Source of the DNA: Tubulanus polymorphus
Lineage: Eukaryota > Nemertea > Palaeonemertea > Tubulaniformes > Tubulanidae
DNA length: 60,000 nt
NCBI RefSeq assembly: GCF_964204645.1
Contig: NC_134032.1
Coordinates: forward strand, 15,812,775 to 15,872,774
Direction of reading: 5' to 3'
A model generated the notes under the pieces. That model was not told the DNA's origin. It ran no database searches and saw only the letters and a list, made by a program, of their open reading frames with translations. The position numbers and the translations under genes were made by a program. How positions within the stretch are numbered: the stretch's first letter is position 1; the number at the start of each line of letters is the position of its first letter. Of this stretch, positions 44,406 through 56,100 are shown piece after piece.

Positions 44406-46000
44406 CCCAAGGTTAAACTATCCAAGTGCTGCAGAATCTACCCCCAGTGAGACACTGTCTGGTGAACTCACCATCCAAGTGCTGCAGAATCTACCCCCAG
44501 TGAGACACTGTCTGGTGAACTCAACATCCAAGTGCTGCAGAATCTACCCCCAGTGAGACACTGTCTGGTGAACTCAACATCCAAGTGCTGCAGAATCTAC
44601 CCCCAGTGAGACACTGTCTGGTGAACTCAACATCCAAGTGCTGCAGAATCTACCCCCAGTGAGACACTGTCTGGTGAACTCAACATCCTAGAATCTACCC
44701 CCAGTGTGACACTGTCTGGTGAACTCAACATCCTAGAATCTACCCCCGGGCCCAGTGAGATGCTGTCTGGTGAACTCAACATCCTAGAATCTAGCCCCAG
44801 TGAGACACTGTCTGGTGAACTCAACATCCAAGTGCTACAGAATCTACCCCCAGTGAGACACTGTCTGGTGAACTCAACATCCAAGTGCTGCAGAATCTAC
44901 CCCCAGTGAGACACTGTCTGGTGAACTCAACATCCAAGTGCTGCAGAATCTACCCCCAGTGAGACACTGTCTGGTGAACTCAACATCCAAGTGCTGCAGA
45001 ATCTACCCCCAGTGAGACACTGTCTGGTGAACTCAACATCCAAGTGCTGCAGAATCTACCCCCAGTGAGACACTGTCTGGTGAACTCAACATCCAAGTGC
45101 TGCAGAATCTACCCCCAGTGAGACACTGTCTGGTGAACTCAACATCCAAGTGCTGCAGAATCTACCCCCAGTGAGACACTGTCTGGTGAACTCAACATCC
45201 AAGTGCTGCAGAATCTACCCCCAGTGAGACACTGTCTGGTGAACTCAACATCCTAGAATCTACCCCCAGTGTGACACTGTCTGGTGAACTCAACATCCTA
45301 GAATCTACCCCCGGGCCCAGTGAGATGCTGTCTGGTGAACTCAACATCCTAGAATCTAGCCCCAGTGAGACACTGTCTGGTGAACTCAACATCCAAGTGC
45401 TACAGAATCTACCCCCAGTGAGACACTGTCTGGTGAACTCAACATCCTAGAATCTACCCCCAGTGAGATGCTGTCTGGTGAACTCAACATCCTAGAATCT
45501 ACCCCCAGTGAGACACTGTCTGGTGAACTCAACATCCAAGTGCTGCAGAATCTACCCCCAGTGAGACACTGTCTGGTGAACTCAACATCCAAGTGCTGCA
45601 GAATCTACCCCCAGTGAGACACTGTCTGGTGAACTCAACATCCAAGTGCTACAGAATCTACCCCCAGTGAGACACTGTCTGGTGAACTCAACATCCAAGT
45701 GCTGCAGAATCTACCCCCAGTGAGACACTGTCTGGTGAACTCAACATCCAAGTGCTGCAGAATCTACCCCCAGTGAGACACTGTCTGGTGAACTCAACAT
45801 CCTAGAATCTACCCCCAGTGAGACACTGTCCGGTGAACTCAACATCCAAGTGCTGCAGAATCTACCCCCAGTGAGACACTGTCTGGTGAACTCAACATCC
45901 TAGAATCTACCCCCAGTGAGACACTGTCTGGTGAACTTAACATCCTAGAATCTACCCCCGGGCCCAGTGAGATGCTGTCTGGTGAACTGATAAATTTGAC
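44406..46000. repeat. 53-bp satellite array with higher-order structure
   Basis: The 53-bp unit reads ccaagtgctgcagaatctac, ccccagtgagacactgtctg, gtgaactcaacat. A shorter variant has lost the ccaagtgctgc part (cctagaatctac). A distinctive run (short unit, gtgtgac unit, a unit with cccgggcccagtgagatgct, a tagcccc unit) occurs at about 44685-44800 and again about 565 bp later; the cccgggcccag unit appears a third time near 45955. The open minus frames in it are repeat artefacts. Confidence 0.95.
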
Positions 46001-46440
46001 ATCCATGCGCTACAGAATGTGAGTAATAATTACACCTAAAAATTGCTGATATGAATTTTTTCAGAGGTTTGAATTCTCCTTGATTTTGAAAATCTAAAGA
46101 TGCTAAAGATATAAGATATGCTGTGTAAAGACAACAATTTAACCAGTTGTCGATGAGAACCTTTGACTGTTTTGAGTGATTTCTGATTAAATACATGATT
46201 CAATGTGTGGTTGTCAAATGGCTCAATATTTCTAAACCTTTTTCTTATGTAATTACTGTCAAAATTCAAAATTCATTTGTCCAATCACGAGGTCTAGAAT
46301 TGGTTTTCATTGGATTCATGAAATCCAGATATTTTATTTGTTGATTTCTAAATTATTTGAAATCGCTGATTTATTTCTAATCTCACTTTGAGAATTTATT
46401 CTGAATCAGCGACGTAAGGTGACAAACTGGTCACATTGAA
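46000..46440. other. AT-rich spacer within the 53-bp array region
   Basis: Unique-looking AT-rich sequence between the first 53-bp array and the GC-rich segment at 46441. No exon or RNA gene is seen. Confidence 0.3.
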
Positions 46441-46489
46441 ATACGCTGTGCTCGGTGCCTCGGGATCCGAACCCAAACCTGACCACACG

Positions 46490-46496
46490 TATAAAT
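46490..46496 (+). promoter_or_regulatory. TATA-like box upstream of a GC-rich segment
   Basis: The word tataaat stands about 120 bp before the ATG at 46614. It lies at the edge of an island that is clearly more GC-rich than the flanking arrays. This is suggestive only. Confidence 0.3.
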
Positions 46497-46613
46497 CCAA
46501 TTGAATCCATTCGGGTTCTTCCTTTTCCGAGTTAAACTCGTTTCTGTGGTTGCGAGACGGCGGGAAGAAAAATAGTGGTGGCGGTAAGGGGGGTGGTAGC
46601 CCTTAAAGTGAAT

Positions 46614-46733
46614 ATGCTCGGTGACAGGGATGGCGAAATGCCGCCCGGGGAGGACGATAGCATGAGGGCATCGGACGCTCCTTTACTGAACCGCGGACTC
46701 CGAGGCCCGAGAGTCAATTACTCGATAGGGTAG
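46614..46733 (+). CDS. Possible first coding exon or 39-codon frame
   Basis: The frame opens MLGDRDGEMPPGEDDSM and continues RASDAPLLNRGLRGPRV before TAG at 46731. The acidic start followed by an APLLNR stretch looks like the cytosolic N-terminus of a membrane protein with a dileucine-type signal. It sits in a GC-rich island after a TATA-like word. It could be a first exon spliced shortly before the stop (a gtagtc donor stands there), or a remnant captured between satellite arrays. No downstream exon was found, so this is weak. Confidence 0.25.
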   Translation: MLGDRDGEMPPGEDDSMRASDAPLLNRGLRGPRVNYSIG

Positions 46734-47282
46734 TCATGTGCGTCATGAGATACGGGTATTTCTATCCTAGCCTCAGTTGTCTGCGGGGACGCACCTTAAA
46801 ACAGTTTGAAAAAATCACCTCGAACATGTTTAAGCATAATTCACGGGCACAAAAAAAGAATAAAACAGAAAGAAAGAAAGAAAGAAAGAAGAGGTGTCGG
46901 TCGTCTTTATAAACCACTAGGGGCGAGTTTAGTTTAGACGAGGAATTTGGCATCTTAGAAATATATTCGAAATTCCTAGGTTTTAATGGACAAATCAGCT
47001 GGTGAAATATTTGAGTGTTTTATGTGATTCAATTTTAATTCAATTGCAGCCTCATCATGTAATGTATTTCATGGGAATGAACTCAAAACATGCGAGCTGG
47101 AATGTCACACTTAGAAATACATGTATCATTTGACACAAGAGATTCAGGAACATTGACAATTCCTGATTTGAAGCACATGTTTTTACCACAAAGCAGTTAA
47201 ACCTTTGTCCTTACTCTGTCTACTGTATGAATATATTCTAACATGTATTTCTTTTCATTATTTTTCTATCATTCATGCTGAG

Positions 47283-47850
47283 ATCATCTACTCCCAGTGA
47301 GACGCTGTCTGGTGAACTCAACATCCAAGTGCTGCAGAATCTACTCCCAGTGAGACACTGTCTGGTGAACTCAACATCCAAGTGCTACAGAATCTACCCC
47401 CAGTGAGACACTGTCTGGTGAACTCAACATCCAAGTGCTGCAGAATCTACTCCCAGTGAGACACTGTCTGGTGAACTCAACATCCAAGTGCTGCAGAATC
47501 TACCCCCAGTGAGACACTGTCTGGTGAACTCAACATCCAAGTGCTGCAGAATCTACTCCCAGTGAGACACTGTCTGGTGAACTCAACATCCAAGTGCTGC
47601 AGAATCTACCCCCAGTGAGACACTGTCTGGTGAACTCAACATCCAAGTGCTGCAGAATCTACCCCCAGTGAGACACTGTCTGGTGAACTCAACATCCTCC
47701 AAGCTCTGCAGAATCTACCCCCAGTGAGACACTGTCTGGTGAACTCAACATCCAAGTGCTGCAGAATCTACCCCCAGTGAGACACTGTCTGGTGAACTCA
47801 ACATCCTCCAAGCTCTGCAGAATCTACCCCCTGTGAGAAGCTGTCTGGTG
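47283..47850. repeat. 53-bp satellite array, second block
   Basis: About eleven more copies of the 53-bp unit described at 44406, separated from the first block by 1.3 kb of unique sequence. Some copies have tactcccag, and two carry a catcctccaagctct insertion. Confidence 0.95.
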
Positions 47851-47954
47851 AACTCATCGGTATCACACTGCAAATGACATTGAAATGAGAATATTCTATT
47901 AAACTGCCATTGTGTCAATTTGTTTATGTGATGACTCAACCATCTTGCATTTAT

Positions 47955-48090
47955 CCCCTCTCCCTCTCCCTACCTCAACTGATCCCCCTCCCCACCTCAA
48001 CTGATCCCCCTCCCCACCTCAACTCATCCCCCTCCCCACCTCAACCTCATCCCCCTCCCCACCTCAACTCATCCCCTCAACCAAAACTTC
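47955..48090. repeat. 22-bp C-rich tandem repeat
   Basis: About five to six copies of ccccctccccacctcaactgat and close variants; the plus strand is almost free of G. Confidence 0.9.
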
Positions 48091-48109
48091 TCATGTATTC
48101 TTGTCTTTA

Positions 48110-50105
48110 ATCATCCGCCACATGTCTTCAATCCTATCAATTACAGCCACCTTTTGATTTCTTCTAAACCTAACATAAATAAGTACTAATTATCCTTTAA
48201 CCTAACTAAACCTTTACAGTTAAAAGGTGGTTGTTATAGATAGTTATTTTGGACAATAGGCTCAATCAACCAAATTTCACGGGCCCAGAAAATCTGTTAG
48301 TTATAACCGATATAAGTGTGGAATTAATCAAATTGTTTTACTTGGGACAAAATTCTATATATTTGTTGAAATCCGACGAATCGTTGTATCTGAGTTTGTA
48401 TTTATTTGTATAAATGTTATATATGTATTATTTGTAGTAATCTGTGATGCTGCTAAACCTGTTGGAATAATTCCACCAGATGATGAAATTCTTGTATCAA
48501 TTTGATGTACATCAATAAATATATGTATTATCGTGTTGTTTGTTTATCGCGGGATCCGTGGTGAGTTTCAATCACTGCGACTCCCAGCCGCAGACTCTGA
48601 TTTCAATTAAACACTTTCAAACCACTCTTCCATCGCAAACAAAACCCGTTTCAAGTTTTAGCTTTGGACAGGTTTTAGAACACGATGAAAAGGGTTTGCA
48701 CGTGTTTTCTGTAAGTCCCAACCCTAGGTTATTGCCATCGTTTGTTCCGGTTCCGTGTCCAAACTATCCAATGTCAGATGGACTGGTTCCGGTGTATTGG
48801 TGGCGAACTGCGGGTTCGGACTACGTAGACAACAGATTCCGTTTCCACTTCACGGGTCATCCTCGCTTTCGCAAACCCTTAAGCGAGCGCTGATTGGTCG
48901 GACACCACGTGTCATTTGTTACAAGTGCTGTGATTGGTACTACCGGATTCAGGTCGGTAACGACTCGCGGTGTCATGGGCAACGCCGGCGCTTGCAAAGT
49001 GAGTTCGAATCCTTTGACCGGTGAATGAAAATGCTTCACGGTTTCGGGCCAGGTGGAAACAGGTGTCCGTTGGTTGGTCCTATACGTGAAAACTCCTACT
49101 ATCCAGAATAAAACAGTTAACTATTTTCATCTTAATGTTCTATCATGGGAATAAAACAATGTTACGACACAATGAAAGATTTAGAAATATCGAACACGCA
49201 CTAAAAAACTTCAAACGGTAATTACCGTGTTTATAACAACTGACTGAATGGTATTTAGGAGAAAACTGAATTATTGTCTTTACGTGTCATAGAAATAAAA
49301 CCAACATATATGTTAAACCCTTAATGTAAAACTGAATGTTCGGAGTAATTTAGACTTTTGTTTCCTTGTTTTATTTCGGGTTTTTTATTGTGAGATTGAC
49401 ACGCGACGTTTGATAGTGAAGTCATCGAAATATTGGTTTTTATTTAAAAGTTTTATTCATAGTTTGATTTATCAGTTTATATCAATATCCCGGAACAGAA
49501 ATCAGAGAGATAATTAAGGAAAATTAAACTATCATAAAAAATGCAGTTTTGTTTAGTTCAAAGTTTTGATTATTCATCGTCTTTTAGTTTTATCAGTTTA
49601 TAAATAAATATCCCGCAGCACCAGTGTCAGTGTTTCCCGATGAGCAGATAATTACCCCTATTATACTATAAATCAGAGAGATAATTAAGGAAATTAAACT
49701 ATCATCAAAAATGCAGTTCTTTGATTCAAAGTTTTTATTATTTATCGTCTACTAATTTTATCAAATGTACATAAGGAAGATCCTGTTTATGTGGTTTTTT
49801 GGCTTTATCTATTTGTGTTACACTGAGTGTGATGATGGAGAGACAATTTAATCCTCAATAATTCTCTAAATAGTGATATTTACATGAACAAAGAATGATG
49901 ATAAATGATGATGATGCTGGCGGAGTGACAACAGCGATTCTTATCGTTTCTAGATTGAAACAAGGAAATGAAATTACTATTTAAAGACCAGCTCAGTTTT
50001 TTGATTCATAAAGCTGTTCATATCGGTCTGTGTGAAAAGGCGCAGTTTTTTGGTAGTAGTTCACAGTTCAGTTGTTTAGTATTTATCGCGAGTATCTGTT
50101 TGAAT
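48110..50105. other. Intergenic stretch before the CUB gene
   Basis: 48540-48893 holds an open frame of 117 codons without a recognisable domain. It overlaps sequence related to the SINE-like segment at 37685 (ggtcatcctcgctt at 48857; gagttcgaatcc at about 49002), so it is more likely repeat than gene. 49100-49960 is AT-rich and carries a duplicated short block: tcagagagataattaagga occurs near 49502 and again near 49674. Confidence 0.4.
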
Positions 50106-53100
50106 ATGGAGTTGATGATGAAGAGTTTGTTTGTGGTCGCTGTAATTTTATTCGTCGAGAATTCTCAAGGTAAGCGAACAAATAATATTAATATCACTTA
50201 ATACTGATTAAATTTGTTGATTAAGAATTTTAGAGTTAAATTATTGAGATCAGTGCCGTCACATAGGTTAGAACTGTTTGATCAGTGCTGCTGTGCAGGT
50301 GCCGATCTGGGGAACTCTCTAAACTAATGGTCTCAAAAGGTCACTTTATTACCTCACTAAACGGCCAGTATGACGCGTTGTTCCGGGACTCGTTTCAAGG
50401 ACAGTTGTTTATTTAAAAAAAAGGAATAAATTTTCTCAAAACAGCAACTACCTATTGGTAGTATAGCACCGGTCAAACTAGACAGTAGGTTTTAAAACCA
50501 CAATATATAGAATTTAAAAGATTAATTACATATTTAATTAATCAAAATCAAATGATATTTCTATCGCGGGAACTTATCATCAGCACCTAGCGGGAGGAGT
50601 TTATCCTCAGCCTCGAACCCGGGACCTCCATTGTGCCAGGCGATCACGCTAACCACTAGACCATAAAGTTTGATGTAGTTTTTCCGGTCAGTGTCTGAGC
50701 ATTTAGCTGTGGTGCCGACTGATGACTAGTCAGCTGTGGTGACCTGGTGACAAGTCCAGTGACTGGTGACTAGTCCTGGTGATCAATGTGGTGTGGTAAC
50801 TGATGACCAATCCTTTTTTATAGACTGGTATTAACTTCGACCCGAAGGCTAACTAAATTCATAATCAGTTGAGTTAGCCCTCGGGTCTATACTACCGCTT
50901 TATAAGTTCATAGATACGGGTATTTTTCTATACAGTATTGACAGATGACACCGACTCAGGTTGTAGCGGCGAGTGGCCAGGTAGAAAACAGAGCGGAACT
51001 TCTGGCGTCATAACCAGTCCTAACTACCCGGGTAACTATGGCGACAATCTGCGCTGTGAATGGCGGATTGATACACCTCAAAACATGGTAAATATAAAAC
51101 ACAGGAAATTGTGAAATATATTCGCGGTTAGAAAAACTAGAAATATAATCAAAAATGTTTTTGTCAGTAATATTTGGACAAGTGTAGAACGGAACTTGGA
51201 TCCAGCACCAAATCGGCTGCTGAACTGATTAACTATTACATCACGTTATGCATTATCAATAGGGGTAACCCTTAATCATTACTACCAGTTAGAATGTAGT
51301 GAAAATATTTAAGAAATAATAAAACAATCAAATTAATTTTATTTCAGAGTTGCATAGTTCAAAGTTGAATCTGATTTGATCCTAAATTCTACGGGAAACC
51401 CTTAGATAACCACGTGACTGATTCTATTTTTAGCTGTCAAGAATATCGTTTGATCCTATTTTCGAATTGGACCGCAATACGACAAGTGGTTATTGCCACG
51501 ACGATGTATCCATATATAATTACCAAATATCCTGTAAGAATCGAACAATTTAATTTAAAACTCGATGTTAAATGAATAAATGAAGAAATATCAGCGATTT
51601 TCAAATCCAGCTAAAAATCTATCATTGATTTGTGTGTTTATTTTCACAGTATATAATGATGTATATTGCGACAAAACAGCGCCACCTACACGTTACTATT
51701 CCGGTTTTGTATACATCCAGTTTAGATCAGACATGTCTCTTAGCTACAAAGGCTTTAAACTGTTTTGGCGGTATTTCAAAGGTAGCTCATAATGAGAAGT
51801 TTATCATGGATTCAGTAAATTACATATAAAACAATTCAATTCAATATTTATTTGTAGTTGATTCGACATGTAGTAAAACACCTATAATACAGAATGGTAC
51901 ATCAGGCGTCATATCCAGCCCTAACTACCCGAACAACTACTACCACGGACTGGACTGTAGATGGTTAATTCTAGCTCCTGAAAATACGGTAAATATTTGG
52001 TGGTCTATGATGAAAATAATTTTGTCGGGTTTACTGCACAAGTTGGAGCTAAAATCAGTTTTAAGTTAAACCTTGAAATGAACAATTCAATTTCACCGTA
52101 CCACCAAAACATCTTAAGAGATTTAGCGACAGAGGAACTTTATGAATGATACTTTGTTTATGTTATGGAACTAATGCATCATGGGAAACTAATTCGAAAT
52201 TTACTTAAAATCGAATAATCGAACATAAATCGCATAAATCGAACTAGTTAATTTTTCGCTAATTCGCGTTTGTGAAACCGATTTAATCATCGAATTAACT
52301 ATCTCGAATTAACCAAATTTTAAAACGAATTATCAACTAATTCGAGTCCGAAAAAAAATGAAAATTGATCCATATAACGGGTATCACACTCTGTAGACAA
52401 TGCGATTGTTGACATTTGGATAATATTCAATTCTTAATTCATGTATTTTTGCAGATTGTTGAAATATCATTTGACTCGAATTTTCATATAGAGCCCATAC
52501 ATGTCGATTATTGTCTGGACTCCTTGTGGATAATAAGTGCAACCGGTAATCTAAATCTAAACACTCTTCACAACGTGAATGATTTTTATGATTCATTAAG
52601 TTGTATCAGATTTATTTGGCTGTTCCTGATATTAGTGTTCTATTAATCGTGAACAATCAAATTAATTTTATTTCAGAGTTGCAGAGTTCAAAGTTGAATC
52701 TGATTTGATCCAAAATTCTACGTGGAACCCTTAGATAACCACGTGACTAATTCCATTTTTAGGTGTTAAGAATATCGTTTGATCCTATTTTCGAATTGGA
52801 ACGCAAAACGATAAGTGGTCATTGCCGTGACAAAGTATCCATATATACTGACCCAAACTGTAAGAATCGAATAATTTAATTTAAAATGAATAAATGAAGA
52901 AATATCAAATCCAAATTTCAAATCCAGCTAAAAATATGTCATTGATTTGTTTTTGTATTTTTACGGCAGATGTTAATCATGATTGCGGCAATACAGCGCC
53001 ACCTACACGTAACTATTCCGGTGGTGTAACCATCAAGTTTGTAACCATCAAGTCAGACAACTCTGGTATCTACAAAGGGTTTAGACTTTATTGGCAGTTA

Positions 53101-56100
53101 TTGAAAGGTAGGTCATAATGAGAAGTTTATCATAGAATCAGTAAATTACATATAAAACAATTCAATTCAATATTTATTTGTAGTTGATTCATGTAGTAAA
53201 ACACCTATAATACAGAATGGTACATCAGGCGTCATAACCAGCCCTAACTACCCGGGCAAATACTACAACAACCTGGACTGCAGATGGTTGATTGATACTC
53301 CTGAAAACAGGGTAAATATATAACGAATTGTGAAATGTTGGTCTTAGCAAAAAATGTGGGGTTCAATGGGATTAGAATCAGTTTTAACTTTATTCCGGGG
53401 TTTAGTTCAACTGATTACTCTGGGTTAAAGTTAAATTGTTCACTTTTGATTAATATCTAACTCTGAATTCATATATTTTTTGCAGATGGTTGAAATATCA
53501 TTTAACTCGAATTTTCATATACAACCCAGAACTAGCGGTGGTTGCCATGACGCGTTGACGATAAAAAGTGAAACCGGTAAAAATCTAAACACTCTTCATA
53601 ACGTGAATGATTTTTATGGTTCGTAAAGTTTCATCAGATTTATTTCTACATCGGGGAGTATTGAATATTGCGGGTGGCTGCTTCTGATAGATTTGTGTTT
53701 TCAAATCCAGCCAAAAATATATCATTGTTTTGTTTTATTTTTACAGTAGAAAATGGTGATGTATATTGCGGCAGTACAGCGCCACCTACACGTAACTATT
53801 CCGGTGGTGTAACCATCAAGTTTACATCAGACAACTCTGGTATCTACAAAGGGTTTAAACTGTTCTGGCGGTATTTGAAAGGTAGCTGAGCATAATGAGA
53901 AGTTGATCATGGAATCAGTAAATCACATATAAAACAATTCAATTCAATATTTATTTGTAGTTGATTCATGTAGTAAAACACCTATAATACAGAATGGTAC
54001 ATCAGGTGTCATATCCAGCCCTAACCATCCGGGCAACTACTACCGCAGGCTGGACTGTAGATGGTTAATCCAAACACCTGAAAACAGGGTAAATATTTGG
54101 TCTATGAGAAAAATGATGTCGGGTTTACTGAACTTGTAGGAGCTCAACGGGGGTTTCAGTTTTAACTTTAACCCGAGGTTTAGTTTCGAACTGATAACTA
54201 AACTGATTAAAGTTAAAACTGATCCATACAAACGGGTCCTGCACTCTGCAAACAATACGACGGTTCACTTTGAATTATAATCAACAATTATTAATCTTAA
54301 TTCTTATATTTTTACAGATTGTTGAAATATCATTTGACTCGAATTTCAGTATGGGGGCCAAAACTGGCGATAATTGCCATGACGCGTTGACGATAAAAAG
54401 TGGAACCGGTAAAAATCTAAACACTATTCACAACGTGAATGATTTTATGATTCATAAAATTTTATCAGATTTCTTTGTCTGCTCCTGATGTTTATTTTCA
54501 AATCCAGCTAGAAAATATATCATTGATTTGTGTGTTTATTCTTACAGTGAATGTATATTGTGGCAATACAGCGCCACCTACACGTAACTATACCGGTCGT
54601 GTAATCATCCGGTTTACATCAGGCAGCTATGATAGCTACAAAGGGTTTAGACTTTTTTGGCGGTTTTTGAAAGGTAGGTCATTAGTGAGAAGTTGATCAT
54701 GGAATCAGTAAATCACATATAAAACAATTCAATTCAATATTTATTTGTAGTTGATTCATGTAGTAAAACACCTATAATACAGAATGGTAGATCAGGCGTC
54801 ATATCCAGCCCTAACTACCCGAACAAGTACTACCGCGGACTGGACTGTAGATGGTTAATCCAAACACCTGAAAACACGGTAAATATTTGGTCTATGAGAA
54901 AAATGATGTCGGATTTTCTGCACTACTAGGAAATCAATGGGACTAAATTCAGTTTAACTTAAACATTATTCATATATTAACTTTAACCCGAGGTTTAGTT
55001 TTGAACTGATAACTCTGGATTAAAGTTAAAACTAATCTATATAAACGGGTCCTACATTCTGCAAACAATACGACGGTTCACTTTGAATTATAATCAACAA
55101 TTATTAATCTTAATTCTTATATTTTTACAGATTGTTGAAATATCATTTGACTCGAACTTCAGTATGGGGGCCAAAACTGGTGATAGTTGCTATGACGCGT
55201 TGACGATAAAAAGTGGAACCGGTAAAAATCTAAACACTCTTCAAAACGTGAATGATTTTATGATTCATAAAGTTTTATTAGATTTATTTGTCTGCTCCTG
55301 ATGTTTATTTTCAAATCCAGCTAGAAAATATATCATTGATTTGTGTGTTTATTTTTATAGCAGAAAATGGTGATGTATATTGCGGCAATACAGCGCCACC
55401 TACACGTGTATATTCCGGTGAGGTAGTCATCCGGTTTACATCAGACATGTCTGGTAGCTACAAAGGGTTTAAACTCTGTTGGAAATTTGTGAAAGGTAGC
55501 TGAGCATAACGAGAAGTTTATCATGGAATCAGTAAATCACATATAAAACAATTCAATTCAATATTTATTTGTAGTTGATTCATGTAGTAAAACACCTATA
55601 ACACAGAATGGTAGATCAGGCGTCATAACCAGCCCTAACTACCCGAACAGCTATAATGACAATATCGACTGTAGCTGGTTAATCCAAGCACCTGAAAACA
55701 GGGTAAATATATAAATAATTGTTAGGAAAAAATGAATTCGTCAGATTTTGAGCACGAGGTTCATTGGGGTTATAATCAGTTTTAACTTTATTCCGGGGTT
55801 TAGTTCAACTGATAACTCCGGGTTAAAGTTAAAACTGATCTACTGAAACGGGTCCTACATTCTGCTGACAATACAATTGCTCACTTTTAAATTACATTTG
55901 ATTTGGGAAGTAAAGTGGTTGTGCTGTATATCCGCAATTCACTTTCTTTTCTCTGGTTGAATCAAGTTATTACTGAAATAGCATTCGAATAGCCATTTTA
56001 TTTTTAAAAATTGTGTCGTTCAGCTATCCTGTTGCAAGTTTCGCAGTTGAAGTTTACTGGTGCCATCTGATTTCTCAGTATCTCAAATCTATTTTTGCAG

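Larger units (their letters stand above)
53365..55845. repeat. Foldback elements in the a-b introns of CUB cassettes
   Basis: Inverted words atcagttttaacttt ... aaagttaaaactgat or close variants occur at about 53371-53430, 54158-54222, 54950-55045 and 55778-55838. A decayed one lies near 52040. They were probably duplicated along with the cassettes. Confidence 0.65.

Noticed and set aside
44627-45592. Minus-strand frames repeating MLSSPDSVSLG
   Set aside because: Artefact of the 53-bp satellite and its short variant.
48540-48893. 117-codon frame before the CUB gene
   Set aside because: No recognisable domain or signal, and its 3' part matches the SINE-like segment at 37685; left as uncertain rather than called a gene.
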